Shown here one piece after another: positions 13,625 to 20,426 of a DNA stretch of 21,377 nucleotides. This DNA is from an uncultured Chloracidobacterium sp. GTDB taxonomy: Bacteria; Acidobacteriota; Blastocatellia; Pyrinomonadales; Pyrinomonadaceae. The position numbers and the translations under genes were made by a program. Position 1 is the first letter of the stretch. Every line of letters starts with the position of its first letter. The notes beneath the pieces were generated by a model. The model was not told where the DNA came from and ran no database searches. It saw only the letters and a list, made by a program, of their open reading frames with translations. The stretch lies in NCBI GenBank assembly GCA_937941715.1, contig CALDGX010000075.1, positions 1 through 21,377 on the forward strand. Direction: 5' to 3'.

Positions 13625-13677
13625 TCCAGATATCAGAAACCGGAGCCCGCTGCCTTGTAGAAAAGATCGGGCTCCGG
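13625..13677 (-). terminator. Strong hairpin between efp and waaA, probable terminator or attenuator
   Basis: A perfect 10-bp stem, CCGGAGCCCG (13640-13649) with CGGGCTCCGG (13668-13677), closes an 18-base loop. Read leftward it begins 23 bases after the efp stop and is followed by TTTCTGATAT, a short and imperfect U tract. It ends only 17 bases before the waaA start, so there is no room for a separate waaA promoter after it. It may be a leaky terminator, an attenuator, or an mRNA-stabilising stem. Confidence 0.55.
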
Positions 13678-13700
13678 CGTAATACTATCGGACAGGAAAG

Positions 13701-14264
13701 CTATTTTACGCGTTCCATGTACCGTGCTTCCGTCGGATTGACACGGATCTTTTCGCCCTCGACGATAAATGGCGGCACCGAAAGCGTGACACCGTTTTCG
13801 AGAGTTGCCGGTTTGTTCGAATTCGAAGCGGTCGCTCCTTTCAAAGGCGGATCGGTCCTCGTCACCGTCAGGTCCATCGTAGCGGGCAGGGCGACGCCGA
13901 TCGGGGTTCCGTTATAAAATTCGACCTCGATCTTGAGTCCCGGCATCAGCCACTGGGCGGCGTCACTCAACTCTTCTTCAGTGAGTGCAACCTGTTCGAA
14001 CGATTCCGAGTTCATAAAGTGATGGTGCGACCCGTCAGAATACAGGTACTCCATCTTATGCTGTTCGAGCGTGATCTTTTCGAGAGTGTCGTTCGAACGA
14101 AAGCGGTATTCGAACGAGTTTCCGGTAAGCAGATTGCGAAGGCGAGCCTGGACCATGGCCCGAAGGTTGCCGGGCGTGTGGTGGTGAAACTCCATCACCT
14201 TCACTGGGTTGCCCTCGTGCAGGATCACCATCCCTTTTCTGATATCGTTTGCTGAAATTGCCAT
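13701..14264 (-). CDS. efp: Translation elongation factor P with Asn at the tip of the functional loop
   Basis: ATG 14264 gives 187 residues, the standard length; the open frame upstream adds 17 non-homologous residues. All three beta-barrel domains are present: N-terminal KOW-like ('SANDIRKGMVILHEGNPVKVME'), middle ('LRNLLTGNSFEYRFRSNDTLE', 'YLYSDGSHHHFMNSESFEQV') and C-terminal OB ('PPLKGATASNSNKPATLENG', 'VPPFIVEGEKIRVNP', 'RYMERVK'). EF-P relieves ribosome stalling at polyproline stretches. The tip that enters the peptidyl-transferase centre is normally Lys34 or Arg32; here the loop is 'HTPGNLRAMVQ' with Asn33 (AAC at 14168-14166). No EpmA/EpmB or EarP gene is in the window. An AGGTC about five bases before the ATG serves as ribosome-binding site. 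Confidence 0.96.
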   Translation of the reverse strand: MAISANDIRKGMVILHEGNPVKVMEFHHHTPGNLRAMVQARLRNLLTGNSFEYRFRSNDTLEKITLEQHKMEYLYSDGSHHHFMNSESFEQVALTEEELSDAAQWLMPGLKIEVEFYNGTPIGVALPATMDLTVTRTDPPLKGATASNSNKPATLENGVTLSVPPFIVEGEKIRVNPTEARYMERVK

Positions 14265-14322
14265 ATGACCTGAAATACTCCGTGTAACTTGATCGCTGCA
14301 CCCATCCCGGCGCAAAGGAGTA

Positions 14323-14351
14323 AGTTTATTTTCTGACCGCCGATTTGTCTA
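14323..14351 (-). promoter_or_regulatory. Candidate sigma-70-type promoter of efp
   Basis: On the minus strand TAGACA (14351-14346, 5 of 6 to TTGACA) and TAAACT (14328-14323, 4 of 6 to TATAAT) are separated by exactly 17 bases. The predicted transcript starts near 14316, leaving a leader of about 50 bases. The -35 overlaps the stop codon of the upstream gene. This is the best-spaced promoter candidate in the window. Confidence 0.45.
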
Positions 14352-14759
14352 GCGAACCGTGACCTTTAACCTGAACCGGCCCCGCCAGCGGTCGGCCTTT
14401 TGGCACTCGGTGACGATGAGGCGGTAGTCGCCTGCCTCGGTCGGGGTCACCTCATGGCGGTTGTGACACGACAGATCCATATCGCCTTCAAACGGCTCGC
14501 CATCCGGTTTGATTATCTCAACGGTTATCGGGCGGCCGCCGACCTGTTCGGTAGTAAGGGTTTGACCGGCACGCACTTTGATGACAAAGGTTCGTTTGTC
14601 CTTGTAGCCATTGAGCGAACCGGCGGCGACCGCGCTTACCGCACCGCGGGCAAAACGCACACGGCTGGCGGCCTGAGCCGGTGAGTCGACGGTAAATATC
14701 ACTGTCAGTGCCATTACCGAAAGTGCCAACAACGCAAGTCTGGTAAACTGTCGGCTCAT
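14349..14759 (-). CDS. Small secreted beta-rich protein, PPC/lysozyme-inhibitor-like
   Basis: The protein has 136 residues with a Sec signal peptide (hydrophobic core 8-24, cleavage near 'SPAQA-A' at about 30). The mature part is beta-rich: 'RFARGAVSAVAAGSLNGYKDKR', 'FVIKVRAGQTLTTEQVG', 'ITVEIIKPDGEPF', 'GDYRLIVTEC', 'GRFRLKVTVR'. The 'F-x-x-G-x-x-S ... G-x-(I/L) ... AGQ-x-(L/M)' progression recalls pre-peptidase C-terminal-like domains and periplasmic PliI/PliG-type lysozyme inhibitors; this is a resemblance only. Two cysteines (98 and 119) could form a disulfide, fitting an exported location. It follows the TPR lipoprotein gene by four bases and is last in its run before the efp promoter. 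Confidence 0.7.
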   Translation of the reverse strand: MSRQFTRLALLALSVMALTVIFTVDSPAQAASRVRFARGAVSAVAAGSLNGYKDKRTFVIKVRAGQTLTTEQVGGRPITVEIIKPDGEPFEGDMDLSCHNRHEVTPTEAGDYRLIVTECQKADRWRGRFRLKVTVR

Positions 14760-14763
14760 AAGC

Positions 14764-15258
14764 TTACTTTTTGGTAAACGGCAGCGGCGTCGGTTCCTCG
14801 CCTTCCTTTGGATACGACTTGTTCATACCGTCGTAGATCATCACGATCTTGTCGATCCACTCTTTGGCCTCTTTGTTGTCGGCGTCATATTTGATCGTCC
14901 GGCGATAGTCACCGAGAGCCGAGGCGTACTGTCGAGCCTCGGTCAGAGCAACGCCGCGCTTCAAATAGGCCTCGGCGAGAGCCTTTTTCGCGGCCGGATC
15001 GCTGGCCTTGCCGGCCAGGGCCTTTTCGGCGGTCTTTATCGCGTCGTCGAACGACTTGGTATCGATCGGATCGCCGCTCTGCGACCATTTAGTCTTGTCG
15101 CCGCTCGTCGAAGGCGGCGTTTGGTTTTCGGTCGAATGTGCGACGACGGTCTGTGAACGCTCGGGGCGCGTCGTATTCGAATTTTGCTGGACTGGCTGCG
15201 GCGACGTCGCGCAGCCGATCGATCCGGCAACAATAGTCAGTGCGATTAAATACTTCAT
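14764..15258 (-). CDS. Probable TPR lipoprotein
   Basis: The protein has 164 residues. The N-terminus 'MKYLIALTIVAGSIGCATS' looks like a lipoprotein signal with Cys16, although the -3 residue (Ser) is not the preferred Leu. Residues 17-65 are Ser/Thr/Gln/Pro-rich and probably disordered. Residues about 68-145 form two or so TPR helices ('FDDAIKTAEKALAGKASDPAAKKALAEA' and 'ALGDYRRTIKYDADNKEAKEWI', in pieces), and the tail is Pro/Lys-rich. It should be a periplasm-facing scaffold. Its ATG overlaps the TGA of the upstream PEP-synthase-like gene by four bases, so translation is probably coupled and the two products likely work together. The TPR groove may bind that protein. Confidence 0.78.
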   Translation of the reverse strand: MKYLIALTIVAGSIGCATSPQPVQQNSNTTRPERSQTVVAHSTENQTPPSTSGDKTKWSQSGDPIDTKSFDDAIKTAEKALAGKASDPAAKKALAEAYLKRGVALTEARQYASALGDYRRTIKYDADNKEAKEWIDKIVMIYDGMNKSYPKEGEEPTPLPFTKK

Positions 15259-17213
15259 AGTGGATTGGTCTTATCGATAAAGGGCCTTGCCTGAACGATA
15301 TACAGCTTGCCATTCATTATACCCCATTCTATGTCCTGTTCATTCTTACCGCCGAAGATGCCGCGTATCATTATCGCCGTACGGGCTAGTTCGCGGGCCT
15401 GAGCGTCGGTCAGAACGCGCTTATTCGGTCCGGCACACTTGTCAGCGGTTTCTTTGAGATCGCCGTTCAGATCAAATCTGAGAGCGTTGGTCTGATCCGA
15501 CAGTGTCATTACGATCACCGAGTTTGAACGCGGATTAAAGAGTATCTGCTCGGGGATGCCGGTGTTGTCGACCACTTTTGAATTGTGGCCGCAGACCGCG
15601 CTGATGTAGACCGAATTTTTACTTTTCGCATCAAACGGGTCCTTCGAGATCATCACGCCGCCCTTATCCATATCGACACCGAGCTGGATCAGCGCCGACA
15701 TATAAACATCGGTCTGGCTAACATAATTGCGGACGCGTGCCTCATAAGCCTCAAATTTCCAAAGCGATGCCCAGACCTTTTTGACGGCCTCGATAAGTTT
15801 GTCGTCCTCGCGAACATTCGCGACGCTCGAATAAAGCCCGGCGCCGCTGAAATTCGGCAGGTCCTCAGAGTTAGACGAACTCCGAACAAATACTGGTTTG
15901 CCGCCCAGCTGCGTTTTCCATTTTTGAATGATCTCGATTCTGAGATCGTCATCGAACTTCGCATTTTGGATCGTCGTCCTCAATTGCTCGAGCTTCTGCC
16001 GACGGTAACGCGGATTGTGTACGAAGTCGTTATTGTCCAGAAGTTCGGCGATCGTCTGGTCGATACCGTTATCCTTGATGAACTTGTCGTACCAATAAAA
16101 CGGAACCGTAAAGCCGTCAGGGATCACGACGCCCTTGACGCGGGCGTTCATCATCTCGCCGAGGTTAGCCGACTTCGAACCGTAGATCAGACTGTCTTTT
16201 TTACGCATTTCACCGAGGCGGGCGACCTTTTTCACTTTCAGATCGGCCGGCGGGATCTGCTCGTCCGGAGCCTTTACCTTGTCGAGTATCTCCTTGGTCG
16301 CCGGTTTGAACTTGAAATCGGTCAGCGATGCGTCCAACTCGATCCAATATGTGTCGAGTTCGCGAAACATCTTATCGGCGTCCTTGATGTAGACATTCGG
16401 AATATTCCACCCTTTTGCAAGGATGTTGATGTGCGACAGCGGTGAAGACGGCTTGGCGACGATCACGCCGCGAACCGGCGGTAGCGAAATGGGTAGTTCT
16501 TTCAATACCAGGATCTCGTTATCGCCGATCTCGACCGTGTCGTCGAGTTTGTCGATGATATGGACGCGGCCGATCGCTTTGCCGGTGTTGAGAGCCAGGT
16601 ACTCCTGATTTTTGTTCAGATCGCTCTGCAGAATTCGCTCGAGGCCGATATCGTCGCTCACATCTTCCTGCCGGATCGAATTGGGCTTGTAGGCGACCTT
16701 CTGAAAGAAAGACCGGTTGATAGTCTCGTTTGCGGTCTTGATGATCTCGGCCGACGCAAGGTCGCCCTCCCAGAGCTCCCAGGTAAAGCGCTCGACCGGT
16801 TTTTGCCAGGCGATCGTCCCGACGATGAAGCGCCGATCTTCTTCGAGATATATCGGCTTAAAAACATCCGCGCCGCGCGGCACCAGATAATTGGCGAGCA
16901 GAAAGTCCTTGTGAAAGCGGTACATCTGCGAGTTTATATAATAGATCTTGTTTTTTGCCCGGCGATCGATGATGAACATCGTGTGCGGCATCGCGTACGG
17001 TGTGCCCTGATGGTAAACCCGGGCGATCGAATCAAAGTCCTTTTGCGAGGCTATCTTCGGAAGCGACTTTTTGGCGGAATCCGGCTTTTTTGACATCGCG
17101 CCGGCCGGTTCACGCGTCGGTGTCGGCTTGCGCGACATCTGGGCGTTGGAGCCTGACGCCGACAATACGATCACCAAAAATACTGATAAATACGCCGTTT
17201 TGAATAGTGTCAT
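15255..17213 (-). CDS. Exported PEP-synthase-like protein with swapped domains (phosphohistidine domain before ATP-grasp domain)
   Basis: ATG 17213 gives 652 residues; the longer frame overlaps the carbonic anhydrase gene. A Sec signal peptide (1-24, 'SGSNA-Q') precedes a Lys/Pro-rich linker and an unrecognised domain (about 55-200). The swivelling domain of PEP-utilising enzymes follows, with 'PSSPLSHINILAKGWNIPNV' and phospho-accepting His261. The PEP/pyruvate-binding ATP-grasp domain (about 343-645) comes last: 'YGSKSANLGEM', 'IPDGFTVP', 'VRSSSNSEDLPNFSGAGL', 'GGVMISKDPF' and 'DIEWGIMNGKLYIVQARPF'. In PEP synthase and PPDK the ATP-grasp domain precedes the His domain and a PEP-binding barrel; here the order is reversed and the barrel is absent. 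Key residues look intact, so activity is plausible, but an ATP-type domain outside the cytoplasm is odd. Confidence 0.85.
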   Translation of the reverse strand: MTLFKTAYLSVFLVIVLSASGSNAQMSRKPTPTREPAGAMSKKPDSAKKSLPKIASQKDFDSIARVYHQGTPYAMPHTMFIIDRRAKNKIYYINSQMYRFHKDFLLANYLVPRGADVFKPIYLEEDRRFIVGTIAWQKPVERFTWELWEGDLASAEIIKTANETINRSFFQKVAYKPNSIRQEDVSDDIGLERILQSDLNKNQEYLALNTGKAIGRVHIIDKLDDTVEIGDNEILVLKELPISLPPVRGVIVAKPSSPLSHINILAKGWNIPNVYIKDADKMFRELDTYWIELDASLTDFKFKPATKEILDKVKAPDEQIPPADLKVKKVARLGEMRKKDSLIYGSKSANLGEMMNARVKGVVIPDGFTVPFYWYDKFIKDNGIDQTIAELLDNNDFVHNPRYRRQKLEQLRTTIQNAKFDDDLRIEIIQKWKTQLGGKPVFVRSSSNSEDLPNFSGAGLYSSVANVREDDKLIEAVKKVWASLWKFEAYEARVRNYVSQTDVYMSALIQLGVDMDKGGVMISKDPFDAKSKNSVYISAVCGHNSKVVDNTGIPEQILFNPRSNSVIVMTLSDQTNALRFDLNGDLKETADKCAGPNKRVLTDAQARELARTAIMIRGIFGGKNEQDIEWGIMNGKLYIVQARPFIDKTNPL

Positions 17214-17232
17214 AAACTGGTCTTGTGTTTTG

Positions 17233-17901
17233 CTATAACGCCTCAGAGTTTGCACTACGCTTATCCGTCTGCAAAAAGCGGTCACGCAGTTCCTGCATTC
17301 GCAGTACCCGATCGACCGAAATGCCGCGATCGCGCACGAGGCCGTCCTTGAGGTCGTAGATCCACCCATGAACCGTGAGATCCTGTCCGCGATTCCAGGC
17401 GTCCATCACGATCGTCGTTTCACAGACGTTCAGAACCTGCTCGATGACGTTCAGTTCGCAGAGCCGGTCAAACTTCGCGTCCTCGTCGGTTATCCCGTCG
17501 AGGATCGCGGAGTGAAGATTTGCAGTGTCCTGAATCTGCCGAAGCCAGTTGTCGATCAAGCCGTGACGCCTCGATTCCATTGCCGCCCGCACGCCGCCGC
17601 ATCCGTAATGTCCGCAGACGATAATGTGCTCGACATTTAGGACCTCAAGGGCAAACTGGATGACCGACAGGCAATTCATATCGGTATGAAGCACCAGATT
17701 GGCAACATTTCGATGCACAAATATCTCGCCGGGTTCGAGGCCGACTATCGTATTTGCCGAAACCCGGCTGTCCGAACAACCGATCCAAAGATATTTCGGG
17801 GTTTGTTGGCCGGAAAGGTCTGAAAAGAAGCTCGGATTTTGGGCCCTGATCTGCTCGGACCAGCGCCGGTTGTTTTCGAGTAGATGGTCGATGTTCTTCA
17901 A
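17233..17901 (-). CDS. can: Beta-class carbonic anhydrase
   Basis: The protein has 222 residues. Zinc ligands sit at the same positions as in E. coli Can: Cys42 and Asp44 in 'CSDSRVSA', His98 and Cys101 in 'CGHYGCGG', with Arg46 paired to Asp44. 'GLEPGEIFVHRNVANLV' and the C-terminal 'LTVHGWIYDLKDGLVRD' are also typical. The enzyme interconverts CO2 and bicarbonate in the cytoplasm. The start is TTG at 17901, supported by a GGAGA about 7-8 bases upstream and by the N-terminal 'KNIDHLLENNRRW' shared with the family; no ATG exists in frame before residue 75. It lies 19 bases upstream of the PEP-synthase-like gene, which may link bicarbonate to that product, though proximity is the only evidence. 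Confidence 0.96.
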   Translation of the reverse strand: MKNIDHLLENNRRWSEQIRAQNPSFFSDLSGQQTPKYLWIGCSDSRVSANTIVGLEPGEIFVHRNVANLVLHTDMNCLSVIQFALEVLNVEHIIVCGHYGCGGVRAAMESRRHGLIDNWLRQIQDTANLHSAILDGITDEDAKFDRLCELNVIEQVLNVCETTIVMDAWNRGQDLTVHGWIYDLKDGLVRDRGISVDRVLRMQELRDRFLQTDKRSANSEAL

Positions 17902-17938
17902 AATCTATCTCCGACAGATATCTTATCCGTTCGGGGGT

Positions 17939-19192
17939 TTATAGCAAAATTTCTTCGATCGCGTCACAGGCGGTCGCGGTACCGTTCTCGGCATCGACCA
18001 TCTGTTTCAATCTAAGTGCATTTTGCCGATATTGTGGCTCGCCGAGGATCTTGTTAAGTGAGATCGATGCCGATTCCGCGTGGTAATCCCCGCGGCGAAT
18101 GATCTCGGCGACGCCGGCACGGCGAACACGTGCGGCATTGTCGGGTTGATCGTGACTGAACGGAACTATCAGCTGAGGTACTCCGGCACGCAGCACCTGG
18201 GCGGTCGTGCCAACGCCGGCCTGATGAACTACACAAGCGGCAGGGCCGAATACCTGCGAGAACGGGGCGTAATCAATACCGAGCACGTCGCCGGTCAGTC
18301 CGTCGGGCGGTTCGTTTTCGCGGCCGTAGAGAATGACCGCTCGTTTCCCGAGCGACTTTGCCGCCTTGATGCTTTCGTCAAAAAAACTGCCTGCATCCAT
18401 CACCGCGGCCGAACCGAGCGTAAAGACGATCGGCGGTTCGCCCGACGAGAGAAAATCGGCCAGTTCGGCGTTCGGTTCGCTTGTTTCGCTCTCGTCAAAA
18501 AAGCAAAACCCGGTCTGCAGGGTCGATAAAGGCCAATCCGATCGCGGCCGTGCGAGAGCCCTCGAAAACATTGCCAAATGCAGTGTGCGGGAAAATTTGT
18601 CGCGGAAGATCGGCTCGTGATCTTCGCTCAGCCCAAGTTCGCGGCGAAAAGCCTTGTAGGGCTCGTACCAGCCGCTGATCGTGAGTTGCATGACGGTAAA
18701 GAGCGTACGGTGAAAGATCGCCGGCAACGGCCTCAGGAACTCAAGCCACTCGGCCGCGGGATAGACGTTGGGGTCCTCGGCTGAGAACAGCGTCATTGGC
18801 GCGAGGCTGGTCGAGCACCATTTTATGCCGGTCTTTTCGACCAGCGATGGAACGGCATAAACGATCTCACCGCTCACGATCAGGTCAGCACCGTCGCAGG
18901 CCGCCGCGAGATCGTCATACATGTCCCGCAGGCTTGGAAAAATGATGTCGCGAATGACCGTTTCCGGGCCCTTCGCGGCGTCCATCGTCCGGCGGAGCAA
19001 TTCGCGGTCGGTCGGGTCGACGTTGGGCCGCAGCGGTTTGAACGTCAGGCCGAGACCCTCGACCTTTTCCTGATAACCTGCCCAGGTACAAATGACCGGA
19101 ACGTGCCCGCGACGCCTAAGTTCGAGGGCGAGGGCGAGCTTTGGGTGCAGATCACCGAGGCTGCCGATCGTGGTCAGGACGATGCGAGCCAT
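17939..19192 (-). CDS. UDP-glycosyltransferase-like protein (GT1/GT28, lipid or sterol glycosyltransferase type)
   Basis: The protein has 417 residues with a GT-B fold. The N-terminal acceptor domain starts 'MARIVLTTIGSLGDLHPKLALALELRRRGH', read in two parts, a GT28-like opening with the GxxGDxxP loop. The C-terminal donor domain has 'VFTLGSAAVMDAG' and the signature 'VVHQAGVGTTAQVLRAGVPQ' followed by 'PFSHDQPDNA' (His323; Asp348-Gln349), as in RhlB, MGT and sterol glucosyltransferases, where HxGxGT binds the nucleotide-sugar phosphates and DQ the sugar. No TM segment is evident. The acceptor is unknown; lipids, polyketides or hopanoid/sterol-like compounds are possible. The gene starts at the stop of the small membrane protein gene (zero gap), and carbonic anhydrase follows 37 bases later. 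Confidence 0.9.
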   Translation of the reverse strand: MARIVLTTIGSLGDLHPKLALALELRRRGHVPVICTWAGYQEKVEGLGLTFKPLRPNVDPTDRELLRRTMDAAKGPETVIRDIIFPSLRDMYDDLAAACDGADLIVSGEIVYAVPSLVEKTGIKWCSTSLAPMTLFSAEDPNVYPAAEWLEFLRPLPAIFHRTLFTVMQLTISGWYEPYKAFRRELGLSEDHEPIFRDKFSRTLHLAMFSRALARPRSDWPLSTLQTGFCFFDESETSEPNAELADFLSSGEPPIVFTLGSAAVMDAGSFFDESIKAAKSLGKRAVILYGRENEPPDGLTGDVLGIDYAPFSQVFGPAACVVHQAGVGTTAQVLRAGVPQLIVPFSHDQPDNAARVRRAGVAEIIRRGDYHAESASISLNKILGEPQYRQNALRLKQMVDAENGTATACDAIEEILL

Positions 19193-19390
19193 TTACGGCT
19201 GGCCCCCATCGCTATCGTCGGCAGCTTCGACGGCCGCGAGCCTTCGTTTAATGGCAAATCTCATGCTGAGAAAGAACGAGCAGAGCCCCACGACAGCCGC
19301 CCCAAAGGTGTAATCAGACTGTCCCGCCGAATAAAAATAAGCGGCGACCCCGAGTAGAATCACCGCCAAGATCTTAAGTCCAAACTCCAT
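19193..19390 (-). CDS. Small two-helix membrane protein
   Basis: ATG 19390 gives 65 residues, starting one base after the DUF4349 stop (TAAAATG). An ATG at 19405 overlapping the upstream gene is the alternative. There are two hydrophobic helices ('LKILAVILLGVAAYFYSAG' and 'YTFGAAVVGLCSFFLSMRFA'), a basic turn (AIKRRL) and an acidic tail. I do not recognise a family. Tight packing between the DUF4349 lipoprotein and the glycosyltransferase (no gap to the next start) supports a real gene. Confidence 0.65.
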   Translation of the reverse strand: MEFGLKILAVILLGVAAYFYSAGQSDYTFGAAVVGLCSFFLSMRFAIKRRLAAVEAADDSDGGQP

Positions 19391-19391
19391 T

Positions 19392-20381
19392 TTATTTCTG
19401 GTCATCGTCGGCCGATCCGTCGGTCGCCAACCCCTGACGCCGCTTTTTCCGCACATACCTGATCACGAAAAATAACGGTACCGCGATCAATATCAGAAAC
19501 GGCACCAGCGACACAAATATCGTCACAAGTGCCAACACAAAGCTTAACGCAAAATCCAGACCCGTACTAAACGACTCGCCGAGGCGATCGAAAAATCCGG
19601 TGGAACTGGCCGTAAATGCCGCTCGCGTCTGCAGGCGGACCTTGATGGTCGAAAGACTGGACTGATTTTCGAGAAATCGTTTGCGGCCCTCGATCTTTTC
19701 GATCTCGCCCCGGACCTCACCGAGTTGGCGTTGGACATTCAGTGCATCCTCAACCGAATTTGCCCGCTTCATGATATCCATGAACTGCTGTTCGGTCGCT
19801 TTCTGTGCCCGCAGGCGAGCCTCGACGTCGATGAACTCCTCTGTGACATCGTCGCCCTTTATGGTTTCGATGATGACGCGCTTTCCGGTCTTTCTGATCT
19901 CGTCGACGGTCTCGGCGAACTTAGCGGCCGGCACACGGACGGTCATGGTCACGATGTCACGCGTCGTGCCGGTCTTGTCGCTGCTGCTTTGCTGTGATTC
20001 GACGACAAAGCCGCCTTTGCTCTCAGCGATAGAAGCGACGCTTTTCTGCGACTCCTCGGGTGAATCCGACTCGAGTGTAAGGTCAGCGTTCCTGACGATC
20101 TTTCTGTCGGTCGGTGCGGTATCGATCTGTGAGTTTTGGGTTTGTGCGAGCGTGGCATTCGGCCCGACCGAAAGGGAAGTGACTTCGGAACCGCCGCCAC
20201 CACCGCCCGACTTTTTGGCGATCTGATCGCTACGCACCGGGGCAGCACTTTCGACACGGCCTGATCGTGATTCTGATGTGCCGGTCGATACAGCGGGACT
20301 CGGGCCGTTTGCGGCTCTCTCACCTCCGCATGAGACCGAAGCGGCAAAAAGGGAAAGTGCACAAAACTGGAAAAACTTCAT
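19392..20381 (-). CDS. DUF4349 domain lipoprotein with C-terminal transmembrane helix
   Basis: The protein has 329 residues with a good ribosome-binding site (GGAGG, about six bases before the ATG). The N-terminus ends in 'AASVSCGGE', indicating lipidation at Cys18. A disordered Ser/Gly linker (including seven consecutive Gly) leads to the DUF4349 domain: 'RKIVRNADLTLES', 'SKGGFVVES', 'MTVRVPAAKFAETVDEI', 'DDVTEEFIDVEARL', then a coiled coil (about 187-242: 'RQLGEVRGEIEKIEGRKRFLE') and 'LSTIKVRL'. A long hydrophobic segment (about 279-309) and a basic cytoplasmic tail follow. This lipid anchor plus coiled coil plus TM layout is characteristic of DUF4349 proteins, whose function is unknown. 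The next gene starts one base after the stop. Confidence 0.9.
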   Translation of the reverse strand: MKFFQFCALSLFAASVSCGGERAANGPSPAVSTGTSESRSGRVESAAPVRSDQIAKKSGGGGGGSEVTSLSVGPNATLAQTQNSQIDTAPTDRKIVRNADLTLESDSPEESQKSVASIAESKGGFVVESQQSSSDKTGTTRDIVTMTVRVPAAKFAETVDEIRKTGKRVIIETIKGDDVTEEFIDVEARLRAQKATEQQFMDIMKRANSVEDALNVQRQLGEVRGEIEKIEGRKRFLENQSSLSTIKVRLQTRAAFTASSTGFFDRLGESFSTGLDFALSFVLALVTIFVSLVPFLILIAVPLFFVIRYVRKKRRQGLATDGSADDDQK

Positions 20382-20426
20382 AATGGCCTCCAGGATCTTG
20401 ATTCTGCAATCTCAGAACGATCTCGC

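Noticed and set aside
15585..16445. 286-codon plus-strand ORF
   Set aside because: It lies antisense to the PEP-synthase-like gene, whose frame carries conserved motifs over the same bases. The plus-strand protein has no recognisable domain and is explained by codon bias of a high-GC gene.
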